A stretch of 64,000 bases of DNA from Leptospira ainazelensis (GTDB lineage: Bacteria > Spirochaetota > Leptospiria > Leptospirales > Leptospiraceae), in assembly GCF_016918785.1 (NCBI RefSeq), contig NZ_JAFFPT010000071.1:1-64000 (forward strand). Direction: 5' to 3'. The notes beneath the pieces were generated by a model. That model saw only the letters and a list, made by a program, of their open reading frames with translations. It searched no databases and was not told where the DNA came from. The translations under genes and the position numbers were made by a program. This document shows, piece after piece, positions 29,487 through 40,218 of the stretch. Every line of letters starts with the position of its first letter. Position 1 is the stretch's first letter.

Positions 29487-31238
29487 ATGTTTCGAAATTT
29501 TCTCAAATTCGTCTTTTTACCGATACGTCTCGTTTCCCAACTCGTTCGTTGGCTTCGATTTCGATTTTTTCGAGGCGATCACTACTTTCTCGAAATTCCT
29601 TCCGAATTCTCAAGTTATCGAAAATCTTTTTTTATGAGACTTCTTTCCTCCAAAGACGAGGAGCTGTTTTTCACCGAATTCTTATTGGAATTAAAACTCC
29701 TTTCACAGATCCCCGGTCTCAAAAAAGTTTCGGTTCTCATAGAACAACCGGAATACGGGTTTGGAGAAACATTGAGCATCGGTGAAAGACTCCAAATATT
29801 AAAAGAATCCGGAGTGGAACTGGAGGGTTTTGCGCTGACGGGAGGACTCAAATCCCTCTTTCTTTTAGGAATTTGTAATACTCGATTTTGTTCGGAGGCT
29901 TCCGAATTTTTTCCGGTCCTTCCCTCCGCCGAATCCTTTTTTTTCGGCAACGCTGGAAAAAAATGGGGAGTCAAAGTAGAAACATTCCAGAGCGGTCCCT
30001 ACAAATCCTTTGGAGAATCGTTTCAAAGGGATAAATTTTCTCCCAAAGCGAGGGAGAATCTGGCAGTTCTTCTCAAACAGATGACAACCGATCTGGAGAA
30101 TATTTTTCAACGTTATACGAAATTCTCCTTAAAAATATTTTCAGAACCCTTTTTATCGGCGAAAGTTTTGAAAGAGAGAAAGTTCATTACCGGATTCTTA
30201 AATGAAGAAGATTTTCGGGAAAACTTTTTATACGAAGGTTATACAAACGAGGAAGAAAAACAAAAAACCCTTACCAAAGAATTGACCCTTTCGTCCTTAT
30301 ATCGTTTTGCGAAATTAAGAAATTTTAAAGTGTTTTCAAAACGAGAACCGATCGTCGCGGTTCTTCCTCTAAAAGGCAATATTCATCACGATACTTTGGG
30401 AAAAGGCGAAGGAAAAACGGAAGGAATCTCGTATCATTCTGTCAAAAACGCGATCAAGGAACTCAGAGACGAAAAGGCGGTAAAGGCGGTGATCCTGGAA
30501 GTGGATTCTCCCGGAGGTTCGGCTTTCGTTTCGGAACTTCTTTATCAAGAAATCCTAAAGTTATCCAAAAAGAAACCCGTTTACGCGTTTGTTCAGAACG
30601 TTTCCGCAAGCGGAGGTTATTATCTTTCTTGCGGAGCTTCGAAGATTTACTCATCTCCTTACAGCATCGTGGGAAGTATCGGAAGTATTTCTCTTCGTAT
30701 GGATTTAAAAAATCTGTATTCCAAGTTGGGCGTCACCAAAGATCGGGTTGGATTCTATAAATACAGAGATCTTCTTTCGGAATACGGACCGATTCACGCG
30801 GATTCTAAAAAATTGATGGAACAGGAAATTCGCGAGTCCGAAGGTCTTTTTTACAAAAGGGTTGCGGACGCTCGAAAGATCAACGTTTCCACGCTGGATC
30901 AGAGATTCGGACAAGGAAGAGTTTTTACGGCGAGTCAATTTTTGAAAGACAAGATGATCGATTCTATCACGGACTTTCTGGGGCTCGTGGACGATATCAA
31001 ACAGGAACTCAAAGCGGAACGGGTCCAACTGCAATACCTTCCCACACTTTTTACATTTCAGAGTTTTTTAAAGTCTTTACGACCGGGTTTTTTGAACACA
31101 ATCGGCTTTGGTAAGAATGGGATTTTTCCTTCTTGGATAGACGAAACGATAACGAAAAATGAAAATTCCTTAAAAAAGAAATTTCTCTTTTCCGAAGGCG
31201 AATTTATCTTTCGATCCAAGTTTTGGACACAAGGATAA
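29487..31238 (+). CDS. sppA: SppA-type signal peptide peptidase (S49 family)
   Basis: Membrane-associated serine protease that degrades cleaved signal peptides. The 583-residue protein matches the long two-domain SppA form. The N-terminal domain supplies the catalytic Lys in SGPYKSFGESF, and the C-terminal domain supplies the nucleophile Ser in VSASGGYYLS, preceded by LEVDSPGGSA. Both dyad residues are present. The N-terminus (about residues 1-30) is a basic amphipathic segment instead of a clean membrane anchor, so membrane attachment may be peripheral. The stop is directly adjacent to the convergent sua5 stop. Confidence 0.88.
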   Translation: MFRNFLKFVFLPIRLVSQLVRWLRFRFFRGDHYFLEIPSEFSSYRKSFFMRLLSSKDEELFFTEFLLELKLLSQIPGLKKVSVLIEQPEYGFGETLSIGERLQILKESGVELEGFALTGGLKSLFLLGICNTRFCSEASEFFPVLPSAESFFFGNAGKKWGVKVETFQSGPYKSFGESFQRDKFSPKARENLAVLLKQMTTDLENIFQRYTKFSLKIFSEPFLSAKVLKERKFITGFLNEEDFRENFLYEGYTNEEEKQKTLTKELTLSSLYRFAKLRNFKVFSKREPIVAVLPLKGNIHHDTLGKGEGKTEGISYHSVKNAIKELRDEKAVKAVILEVDSPGGSAFVSELLYQEILKLSKKKPVYAFVQNVSASGGYYLSCGASKIYSSPYSIVGSIGSISLRMDLKNLYSKLGVTKDRVGFYKYRDLLSEYGPIHADSKKLMEQEIRESEGLFYKRVADARKINVSTLDQRFGQGRVFTASQFLKDKMIDSITDFLGLVDDIKQELKAERVQLQYLPTLFTFQSFLKSLRPGFLNTIGFGKNGIFPSWIDETITKNENSLKKKFLFSEGEFIFRSKFWTQG

Positions 31239-32175
31239 TCATTTCGAAGCGGCCTTTGTGATTCGATTCAGAAGGGCCTCCTTTCCTCTTTCTTCTTTTG
31301 GAATTTCACAGAAGGCTTCTTCAATTCCCCTTCGATCGCATTCCACAAAAAAAGAATAGAGAAATTTCATATACTCTTCGTTGGAAGTAACTCGAATTTG
31401 ATAAACGACATCCTTATAAAATCGAAATCCGATCTGGGCGGCGGTTTTCGGCACATCCTCCAGGTTTTCGGTAAGAATGACCTTACAAACCGGAGCATAG
31501 TGCCGATATTTGAGTCCCGGGCTGATTGGGGTTTCCGCTAAAATTTCGGACTTCTTTTCGGTCGACTTCCAAACTCGGAGTTCCGGAAGAATTTCTTTGA
31601 GATCTTGAACATCCACAAACCCGGGACGGAGAAGAATCGGCGGATTCGATGTAAAATCGATCACAGTGGATTCGATTCCGATCTGAGGCTCCTCTCCTTT
31701 TAAAATACAATCTACTTTTCCGTTAAATTCCTCCAAAATATATTCCATTTTTGTTAAGGAGGGTTTTCCGGAAAGATTGGCGGAAGGCGCGGCCACGGGA
31801 ACATTACAAAAATCTAAAAAAGAAATCGCGGTCGGATTGGAAGGAATTCTTACCGCGACTGTTTTCAGATCGGCCGTAAAAAGGTTCGAGTCTTTTTTAG
31901 GAAAAATTCCAGTAATCGCTCCGGGTGAGAATTTTTGAAAGACGAGTTCTCCGCTGGAATTGACAACGGCGCAACTTTTTAGTGCGCCCAGATTTCCCAC
32001 GTGAAGGATGAGAGGATTATCGGATGGACGATTTTTTACTTCGTAGATTCTTCTACAGGCCTTGTGATCGAAAGCGGACGCCCCGATTCCGTAAACCGTT
32101 TCGGTGGGAAAGATAACGAGCCCTCCCCGAAGCAAAACTTTGGCCGCTTCCAAGGGAGAGTCTGTGATAAGAGTG

Positions 32176-32195
<20 letters not shown>
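31239..32195 (-). CDS. Threonylcarbamoyl-AMP synthase (Sua5/TsaC family)
   Basis: Makes threonylcarbamoyl-AMP from threonine, bicarbonate and ATP for t6A37 of tRNAs reading ANN codons. The 318-residue protein has the YrdC domain (FPTETVYGIG, KNRPSDNPLILHV, VPVAAPSANLSGKPS, STVIDF) and the extra C-terminal Sua5 domain introduced by SPGLKYRHYAP, so it is the Sua5 type and not the shorter TsaC type. The start is TTG at 32195, 4 bases after GGAG, inside the end of the GH18 gene (20-base overlap). Confidence 0.9.
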
Positions 32196-33810
<1,615 letters not shown>

Positions 33811-33972
33811 TGTGTTAACTGTCTTATTATCGAATCAAAGTGGTGGAAAATAAAGAAGTTTCCTAAGTCTTTGATTTGAGGATCCTCCTCCAGAGATTTC
33901 GAGGTGAGAGGACTGTCAAATGGTTCTTTTTACAAGTTGACGAAATCCAATGAGCAAGGGAAAAAACCGCTT

Positions 33973-34680
33973 ATGCCTCTTTCGAAACCTCTGAAATTAT
34001 TTATCGCCTTAAACGGATTCTTTCTCACGTTTCTGATTCTTGCCGAAGTAACGGGTTCTAAACTTTTTGTCTCCTTCGGATTTACGCTTACGATGGGAGT
34101 GATTCCGTTTCCCGTAACGTTTATCGTAACGGACCTTTTAAACGAATACTATGGCCGTAAGGGTGTGCGTTTTACCACGCTCGTGGGAATGGTGATGATC
34201 TTTGTGGCCTACTTCTTATTGATGTTGGATATGTGGATTCCGGCGGCTCCCAATTCTCCCGTCGACGATCGTTCCTTTAACATTGTTTTTGGGAATTCGG
34301 GAAAGATCATAGTGGGTTCGATCGTGGCCTATTTAGTCGGACAGCTCATTGATATTCAGATCTTTCACTTTATAAGGGTCAAAACCAAGAACAAGTTTAT
34401 CTGGTTGCGCGCGACCGGATCGACGATCGTTTCCCAACTTGTGGATTCCTTTGTGGTGATTTATATCGCCTTGAGCGGCGGAAAACTAAGTTTTGAAGAA
34501 TTGAACCAAATTTCAACTAACAACTTTCTCTATAAATGTGGAGTCGCCGTCGCGATTACCCCGATCATCTATGGAGCCCATAAATTCATAGACTGGTATT
34601 TGGGAGCCGAAGCCGAAAAGATGATCGCCGCCGCCACGCATGACGGCCGTTCCGATGTAGAACCGATTTCCCCGGGTTGA
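33973..34680 (+). CDS. Queuosine-precursor transporter, YhhQ/VUT family
   Basis: The 235-residue protein has six hydrophobic helices and the family motifs: EVTGSKLF, PFPVTFIVTDLLNEYYGRK, VGQLIDIQIFHFIR and TIVSQLVDSFVVIYIA. YhhQ imports preQ0/preQ1, or queuine in some species, for queuosine in tRNA. The ATG at 33973 is preferred because family members start shortly before the first helix; an upstream GTG at 33904 would add 23 residues. A Tgt gene lies elsewhere in this window, consistent with uptake of a base that Tgt inserts. Confidence 0.87.
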   Translation: MPLSKPLKLFIALNGFFLTFLILAEVTGSKLFVSFGFTLTMGVIPFPVTFIVTDLLNEYYGRKGVRFTTLVGMVMIFVAYFLLMLDMWIPAAPNSPVDDRSFNIVFGNSGKIIVGSIVAYLVGQLIDIQIFHFIRVKTKNKFIWLRATGSTIVSQLVDSFVVIYIALSGGKLSFEELNQISTNNFLYKCGVAVAITPIIYGAHKFIDWYLGAEAEKMIAAATHDGRSDVEPISPG

Positions 34681-34694
34681 AAGGAGGAAAGGCA

Positions 34695-35288
34695 TTGGTT
34701 CCGATTCAATTCAAGTTCGATTTTGTCTTGAAAACCGGGCTTCAGCTTTTCTCCGCCCTCATTCTTTTTTCCTGCGTTTTGAAACCGGAAATGACGTTTG
34801 AAAGAGTAAAACAAGGAAAGGATTTGGATCGGATTCCCTCCGTTTCTTTAGAGGAATTTTTTCAAATCTGGATCCGCAATCGAAAACACGTTAAGATCAT
34901 GGTCAATACTTACAAACTTTTTGATGATTCTAAATTTCTTTACTTTGGAAAAAACGAGTTCGGCCTTTTTTCAACGAAAACTCATTTTTTTAAGATCGAA
35001 AAAGAATTCTTAGAAAGAGAATTTCCGGGTTATGAAGAATTTTACGTCTCCGATTTGAAAGATCATTTTTTGAACGAGATTCTTTCCTCGGCAGATAAGA
35101 ATCTTTGGAGCTCCTATGCTGGAAAAGATAAGAGCCGGTGCGGATTAATATATCAGTTTTCCCTAATGGAACAAAGAATCGTTTTAAACGCGGTTTGGAA
35201 CCTGGAAAACTGCCGAGATCTAACTTCTCTTTCCGGAAAAAAGTATCGTCTGGTCTATGATTTGAAAAAGAAAAATTGCGAAGAATGA
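34695..35288 (+). CDS. Putative lipoprotein of unknown function
   Basis: The 197-residue protein begins with a TTG that has a strong ribosome-binding site, AAGGAGG at 34681-34687, 7 bases upstream. The N-terminus is a signal sequence ending in the lipobox LILFSC. The mature domain (about 170 residues) is rich in aromatic and charged residues (EEFFQIWIRNRKHVKIMVNTYKLF, SRCGLIYQFSLMEQRIVLNAVW). I do not recognise it. It starts 14 bases after the YhhQ stop and is probably cotranscribed. Confidence 0.72.
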   Translation: MVPIQFKFDFVLKTGLQLFSALILFSCVLKPEMTFERVKQGKDLDRIPSVSLEEFFQIWIRNRKHVKIMVNTYKLFDDSKFLYFGKNEFGLFSTKTHFFKIEKEFLEREFPGYEEFYVSDLKDHFLNEILSSADKNLWSSYAGKDKSRCGLIYQFSLMEQRIVLNAVWNLENCRDLTSLSGKKYRLVYDLKKKNCEE

Positions 35289-35303
35289 GCCCCACTCGGC
35301 TCG

Positions 35304-35633
35304 TCACTCAAAATAAAACCAAAGTCGATTCTTCCATGGATCTAAAACGGAAACGTATTTCACATCCTGGGTTTCCAGGGAAAAGCCCCGACTCAAAAGA
35401 AGAAGTTTAAAATTCTCCCATTCTCCTTTTTGAATCTGAAAGGTTAAGGTTCCGGGACTCACCGGGCAATTTTTCGATTCTTTGCTAAAAATGAGCGCTG
35501 AGCCGTTTTCCCAAATCAATTCGGAATGAACCTTGGAGCTATTGCGGATCTTCAACCCGAAAAGTTCGGAGTAGAGATTGGCCGAAACGGAACTATCGGA
35601 AGACTGAAAGTTGGATGCGTAGAATTGGATCAT
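35304..35633 (-). CDS. VOC-superfamily (glyoxalase-like) small protein
   Basis: The 109-residue protein has one VOC module: QFYASNFQSSDSSVSANLYSELFGLKI at the start, a central strand ENGSALIFS, and VKYVSVLDPWKNRLWFYFE at the end, which resembles the D-P-x-G-N ending of VOC proteins. Metal ligands expected in true glyoxalases are not clear, and a usual enzyme has two modules, so it probably acts as a dimer or is non-catalytic. It is convergent with the lipoprotein gene (15-base gap). Confidence 0.6.
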   Translation of the reverse strand: MIQFYASNFQSSDSSVSANLYSELFGLKIRNSSKVHSELIWENGSALIFSKESKNCPVSPGTLTFQIQKGEWENFKLLLLSRGFSLETQDVKYVSVLDPWKNRLWFYFE

Positions 35634-35642
35634 GATATATCA

Positions 35643-35674
35643 AATCCGCATTCTAAGCGGAAAGAATGCGGATT
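35643..35674. promoter_or_regulatory. Perfect 12-base inverted repeat before leuA
   Basis: Arms AATCCGCATTCT (35643-35654) and AGAATGCGGATT (35663-35674) flank the 8-base loop AAGCGGAA. It lies 71 bases upstream of the leuA start and 9 bases upstream of the VOC gene start, between divergent genes. It could be an operator, or a hairpin in the leuA leader; on the plus strand it is followed by CTTCTTGTTT. No leader peptide rich in Leu codons is apparent. Confidence 0.5.
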
Positions 35675-35745
35675 CTTCTTGTTTAATTGGTTGTCTAAAG
35701 AGTAAAACCGAAAAAATTGGAAGAAGAACTTTTTGCGAGTAAAAG

Positions 35746-37260
35746 ATGACAAAAGAAGATCAGAAAGATTACGTTCGAATTTTTGATACAACTCTTCGAG
35801 ATGGAGAACAATGTCCCGGAGCTGCGATGACCGAGAACGAAAAACTCGAGATCGCAGCTCAACTTGCTACGATGAAAGTCGACATCATCGAAGCGGGATT
35901 TCCCGTTTCTTCTCCGGTCCAATTCCAAGCGGTGGAAAGAATCGCAAGAGAAACAGAAGGACCGATCATCGCCGCTCTCGCAAGAGCCATGAGAGCCGAT
36001 ATAGAATCCGCTTCCAAGGCCCTTCTACCCGCAAAAAAAAGAAGAATTCATACTTTTATCGCATCCTCTCCGATTCACATGAAATTCAAATTGGGAAAAG
36101 AACCCAAAGAAGTTTTGAAGATGGCGATTGAAGCCGTTACCCTTTGCAAAGAATTCGTAGACGACGTAGAATTTTCTCCGGAAGACGCAACCAGGAGCGA
36201 ACCGGAATTTTTAAGAGAACTTTGTGAAGCCGTGATCGAAGCAGGAGCCACGACCATCAATATTCCCGATACGGTCGGTTATACGACACCGGAAGAATAC
36301 GGGAATCTGTTTAAATTCTTAATTACAAATGTGAGAGGAGCCGAGAAAGCGATCTTCTCGGCTCATTGTCACAACGATCTTGGTCTTGCTACGGCGAATT
36401 CTCTTGCAGCTGTTCAGAACGGAGCCCGTCAGATCGAATGTACGATCAATGGAATCGGGGAAAGGGCCGGAAATACCGCGATGGAAGAAGTCGTAATGGC
36501 GATGAGAACTCGAAAAGATACTTTGGGAATTCAGACTCGAATTAAGACCGAAGAAATCGCGCGCGCTTCTTATCTCGTAAAAACAATCACAGGAATGCTC
36601 GTCCAACCGAACAAGGCGATCGTCGGCGCCAACGCCTTCGCCCACGAATCCGGGATTCACCAAGACGGTGTGATCAAACACAGAGAAACGTATGAGATTA
36701 TGAAACCGGAAACGGTGGGTCTTTCTTCCAATCGTATGGTTCTTGGAAGACACAGCGGAAGAGCCGGTTTTAAAGATAGAATCGTTAAGTTAGGTTTTTC
36801 CCCTCAAACCGAAGAACTGGAAGCAGCTTATCAGAGATTCTTAGAAATCGCCGATAGAAAAAAAGAAATCTATGACGAAGACATTCGGGCCTTGTTTTCC
36901 GATGAGACAAGAAAGTCCACGGGGGACCGTTATCAACTGGAAGGTTTTACGGTTTCCACCGGGACAAAGAGCACCCCAACTGCGGGTGTAAGAATTTCGA
37001 TCGACGGACACGTTCGTGAAGAATCTGCAACCGGAGATGGTCCTGTGGATGCAATCTACAAAGCGATTCAGAAAACTACGGGGATGGATCCGGAAGTTTC
37101 TAGGCTGGTGATTTCTCCCGTTACCGAGGGACAAGACGCGATGGCGGAAGCCTCCGTTACTTTGGAATACAAAGGTGAGAGAGTGGTTGGAAAAGGGAGT
37201 TCCACGGATATCATTGAGGCTTGCTCCCGAGCTTATATTTCGGCCTTGAATCGACTTTAG
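35746..37260 (+). CDS. leuA: 2-isopropylmalate synthase
   Basis: Condenses acetyl-CoA with 2-oxoisovalerate, the first step of leucine synthesis. The 504-residue protein has the HMGL-like TIM barrel (FDTTLRDGEQCPGA, HCHNDLG with the metal-binding His pair, and AGNTAMEEVV), a linker with ESGIHQDGV, and the C-terminal LeuA regulatory domain (about 390-504) that normally binds leucine for feedback inhibition. FDTTLRDGEQCPGAAM is typical of LeuA; leptospiral citramalate synthases read differently here. The gene appears monocistronic and meets the DUF1564 gene head-on, stop to stop. Confidence 0.92.
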   Translation: MTKEDQKDYVRIFDTTLRDGEQCPGAAMTENEKLEIAAQLATMKVDIIEAGFPVSSPVQFQAVERIARETEGPIIAALARAMRADIESASKALLPAKKRRIHTFIASSPIHMKFKLGKEPKEVLKMAIEAVTLCKEFVDDVEFSPEDATRSEPEFLRELCEAVIEAGATTINIPDTVGYTTPEEYGNLFKFLITNVRGAEKAIFSAHCHNDLGLATANSLAAVQNGARQIECTINGIGERAGNTAMEEVVMAMRTRKDTLGIQTRIKTEEIARASYLVKTITGMLVQPNKAIVGANAFAHESGIHQDGVIKHRETYEIMKPETVGLSSNRMVLGRHSGRAGFKDRIVKLGFSPQTEELEAAYQRFLEIADRKKEIYDEDIRALFSDETRKSTGDRYQLEGFTVSTGTKSTPTAGVRISIDGHVREESATGDGPVDAIYKAIQKTTGMDPEVSRLVISPVTEGQDAMAEASVTLEYKGERVVGKGSSTDIIEACSRAYISALNRL

Positions 37261-37277
37261 TTTTTCTAATGTGAGGT

Positions 37278-37817
37278 CTATTTTGGTTGGCTCGGAGGAA
37301 AGGCGAAAGGATAAAAACCTAAGAAGGGGTTTGGGTCGAAATCGAGTTCCCTGGAAATGAGGTTTTCCGCTAAATTTAAAGTCCAGATCATTCTGTAAGT
37401 CCCATGAAACCTAGGAACTCCTAGGTTTAAAGTTTCAACGATAGAATCTCCAACACCTATCTCATCCAACCAAAGCATATAATTAAACAAAAAACACCGC
37501 GACACACCATGCGCTGCGGCCAAAGCGCCAAGCATCGCCCAGGCGCCCGTATTCACCCGAATGCTCATTTTCTTCATCTTTCCCGCTCCCCAATTGTATT
37601 TGATCTTACCAGCCCTCCAATGAAGCCTCTTCATAGAAGCAACATATTTCGTATATCTCCGCAAAAGATAAGGTAACTTCCTTGAGAGAATTTTTCTTTC
37701 CTCAAAATCCAACTCATTCCAATGCGAAAGAGGAATCAAAATCGAATCCGTCCCCATTTCTCCTTCGATCAAAACCGATTCAATTTTTCCCTGAGAATAA
37801 AGCGATAGAAGTTCCAT
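37278..37817 (-). CDS. DUF1564 family protein (leptospiral paralogous family)
   Basis: The 179-residue protein shows the DUF1564 core RVNTGAWAMLGALAAAHGVSR followed by CFLFNYMLWLDEIGVG. The N-terminal part is basic (LLRRYTKYVASMKRLHWRAGKIKY). The family occurs in many copies in Leptospira genomes and has no known function. No membrane segment or signal peptide is seen. The central helix-turn-helix-like stretch and positive charge could fit nucleic-acid binding, but that is speculation. Confidence 0.8.
   Translation of the reverse strand: MELLSLYSQGKIESVLIEGEMGTDSILIPLSHWNELDFEERKILSRKLPYLLRRYTKYVASMKRLHWRAGKIKYNWGAGKMKKMSIRVNTGAWAMLGALAAAHGVSRCFLFNYMLWLDEIGVGDSIVETLNLGVPRFHGTYRMIWTLNLAENLISRELDFDPNPFLGFYPFAFPPSQPK
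37407..37428. repeat. Coding palindrome with the core of the intergenic repeat
   Basis: A perfect 22-base palindrome with 10-base arms and a 2-base centre, containing CCTAGGAACTCCTAGG, lies inside the DUF1564 reading frame. Its central TAGGAACTCCTA is identical to the centre of the intergenic palindrome TTGTAGGAACTCCTACAA. It encodes part of NLGVPRFHG without a frame break. Confidence 0.5.
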
Positions 37818-38119
37818 ATACCAAAAACGGTTCCCACAAAATCAGCCGCAGACGGATCCAAACAAAGAAAAAGGAAAAATTCTAAAAAAAAATCGTTCAA
37901 GATTCAGACAAAAACAAATTAAATCAATTCCTAATCTTCTCAAAAGCGACTTTGATAAAAACAGTTTGGATTCCTTCCCTTGGAACGCCCCACAAGAGAC
38001 CCTCCCAATAGTTTCCAACCAAAACTAAGCGATTTTCAGACCAAAGAATTCTCTTGCCCGTTTTTAGATTCATTTCCAAGGTAGAAAGCAAAGATTCTTT
38101 TTATACAAACAGGTTAGTT
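37818..38119. other. Intergenic region between divergent genes
   Basis: 302 AT-rich bases between DUF1564 and fadH with no gene. On the minus strand it begins with GATTTTGTGGGAACCG, which resembles half of the intergenic repeat palindrome. No clear promoter or structured RNA was recognised. Confidence 0.4.
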
Positions 38120-40129
38120 ATGAAATATTCTGAAATTTTTCAACCGATCCAAGTCGGTTCTATTACCCTTCCTCACCGAGTAATTATGGGATCCATGCAC
38201 TTAGGGCTGGAAGGAATGCCAATGACCGCCGAAAGAATGATCGCGTTCTACGGAAGGAGGTTTGACGGAGGGGCTTGTTTTATTACGACCGGAGGAATCT
38301 CCGTCAATCAGGAAGGAAAAGGATCCAATATCTTTTTTAATTTTCAAAAAGAAGAAGACTGTAAAGAACTTTCGATGGTAGCGAACGCGCTCAAACCGAA
38401 AGGAGTTTTTTGTGCACAACTCTTCCACGCGGGAAGATATGCGTATCATAGAGAACTCGTCGCGCCTTCGGCGCTCCGAGCCCCCATCAACCGATTTATC
38501 CCAAGGGCGCTCACGGAAGAAGAAGCCTGGAGAACGATCGAAGACTTTGGAGATTCCGCACTGAAAGCGAGACAAGTAGGATTTGGCGCGATCGAAATTA
38601 TGGGAAGCGAAGGCTACTTAGTAAATCAATTCTTCTCACCCGTCACAAATCAAAGAGAGGATTTTTTCGGTGGCAGTCCCGAAAAAAGAATGAACTTCGC
38701 CATCGAGGTGATGAAGAACGTTCGAAAAAAAGTCGGCAAAGATTACCCAGTCGTCTACCGTATGTCCGGAATCGACCTGATTCCCGGCAATCCAAGTTTT
38801 GAAGAGGTCGTCACACTCGCGGAGAAATTAAAAGAAAACGGAGCCGACGCACTAAACATTGGAATCGGTTGGCACGAATCTCGAATCCCGACTATTTCCA
38901 TGCTTGTCCCAAGAGGAGCCTGGGCCAAGATCTCCGGAAAGATCAAAGAAAAGGTCAAGGACATACCGATCATAGCATCCAACCGAGTCAATATGCCGGA
39001 AACCATGTCTCGAATTCTCAAGGATCACGAAGCGGATATCCTAAGTATGGCTCGGCCTTTTTTAGCGGATCCAGATATTCTCAACAAAATCAAAGCGGAT
39101 CAGGAAGAAAGGGTAAATACCTGTATCGCCTGCAATCAAGCGTGTTTAGACCACACCTTCAAAGAACAAATGGTATCCTGTCTCGTTAATCCGTCAGCAA
39201 ACCGCGAATTGGAAATCAGCAAATTGAAGAATGCTGACAAAAAACACGTTGTTGTGATAGGCTCCGGCCCAGGAGGACTTGAATCCGCAAGAATCAGCGC
39301 CATCCGTGGACATAAGGTTACGGTATTAGAAGCCTCGGATAAAATCGGCGGACAACTAAACCTCGCCGCCCAAATTCCCGGTAAATCGGAATTTTTCGAG
39401 ACGATTCGTTATTTTAAGAATGAACTCAAAATGCTCGGAGTCGAAATTCAATTCGGACACAAAGCAACGTTAGACAGCATTCTTGCTCTCAAACCGGACG
39501 CGGTGATCTTTGCAACCGGGGTCAAACCGAGAGAATTCTCTCTTCCCGGAATTGAAAAAAAGAAAACGGCGTCCTACGCGGATTATCTTTCCGGAAAATT
39601 CACCCCCGGCAAAAAAGTCGCAGTGATCGGAGGCGGAGGAATCGGATGCGACGTCGCGCATAAACTCACGGAAGAAGAAGCCCCGACGATCGATTCTTAC
39701 TTTCATAAGTACAACGTACTTTCCTATACAAAAGCCCGGATCCAACCTGAAAAATCGGATCGAAAGGTTTCCATCTTCCGTAGATCGGGAAAAATCGGAT
39801 CGGGACTCGGAGCCACGACGGCGTGGGCCCTTCTTCAGGAATTGGAATCCAAAGAAGTGGGCTTTTATACTTCACTGAGTTACAAGGAAGTTACCGACAA
39901 AGGTCTTGTCGTAGAAACCAAAAAGGACGGCCCCGTTACGATCGAATGTGATTCGATCATACTCTGTGCGGGACAATTGAGCGAGGTTTCTCTCTACGAA
40001 GAATTCCAACAAAAGGTCTCGAACATTCCTACCTTTCTCATCGGAGGAGCAAAAGACGCTTCCGGGATCGACGCAAAACGCGCCATGTTGGAAGGATTCG
40101 AAGCGGCGCTTACAATCGGAGTAAACTAA
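38120..40129 (+). CDS. fadH: 2,4-dienoyl-CoA reductase (NADPH)
   Basis: Needed for beta-oxidation of unsaturated fatty acids with double bonds at even positions. The 669-residue protein has an Old Yellow Enzyme FMN barrel (about 1-340, with QLFHAGRYAYH and GFGAIEIMGSEGYLVNQF), a 4Fe-4S cluster motif (CIACNQACLDH, then C further on in MVSCLVNP), and a FAD/NAD(P) domain with VVIGSGPGGLESARI and VAVIGGGGIGCDVAH. ATG 38120 is preferred; an in-frame TTG upstream adds 22 unrelated residues. Leptospires rely on host fatty acids, which fits this enzyme. Confidence 0.92.
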   Translation: MKYSEIFQPIQVGSITLPHRVIMGSMHLGLEGMPMTAERMIAFYGRRFDGGACFITTGGISVNQEGKGSNIFFNFQKEEDCKELSMVANALKPKGVFCAQLFHAGRYAYHRELVAPSALRAPINRFIPRALTEEEAWRTIEDFGDSALKARQVGFGAIEIMGSEGYLVNQFFSPVTNQREDFFGGSPEKRMNFAIEVMKNVRKKVGKDYPVVYRMSGIDLIPGNPSFEEVVTLAEKLKENGADALNIGIGWHESRIPTISMLVPRGAWAKISGKIKEKVKDIPIIASNRVNMPETMSRILKDHEADILSMARPFLADPDILNKIKADQEERVNTCIACNQACLDHTFKEQMVSCLVNPSANRELEISKLKNADKKHVVVIGSGPGGLESARISAIRGHKVTVLEASDKIGGQLNLAAQIPGKSEFFETIRYFKNELKMLGVEIQFGHKATLDSILALKPDAVIFATGVKPREFSLPGIEKKKTASYADYLSGKFTPGKKVAVIGGGGIGCDVAHKLTEEEAPTIDSYFHKYNVLSYTKARIQPEKSDRKVSIFRRSGKIGSGLGATTAWALLQELESKEVGFYTSLSYKEVTDKGLVVETKKDGPVTIECDSIILCAGQLSEVSLYEEFQQKVSNIPTFLIGGAKDASGIDAKRAMLEGFEAALTIGVN

Positions 40130-40218
40130 ATCTAAAACGAATTTTTTTAAGAAATTTTCCGCTCCGACGTTCTCCTTCGAACACATCCAAGAACCGTATG
40201 TGTTAGGAGGAGAATCTA

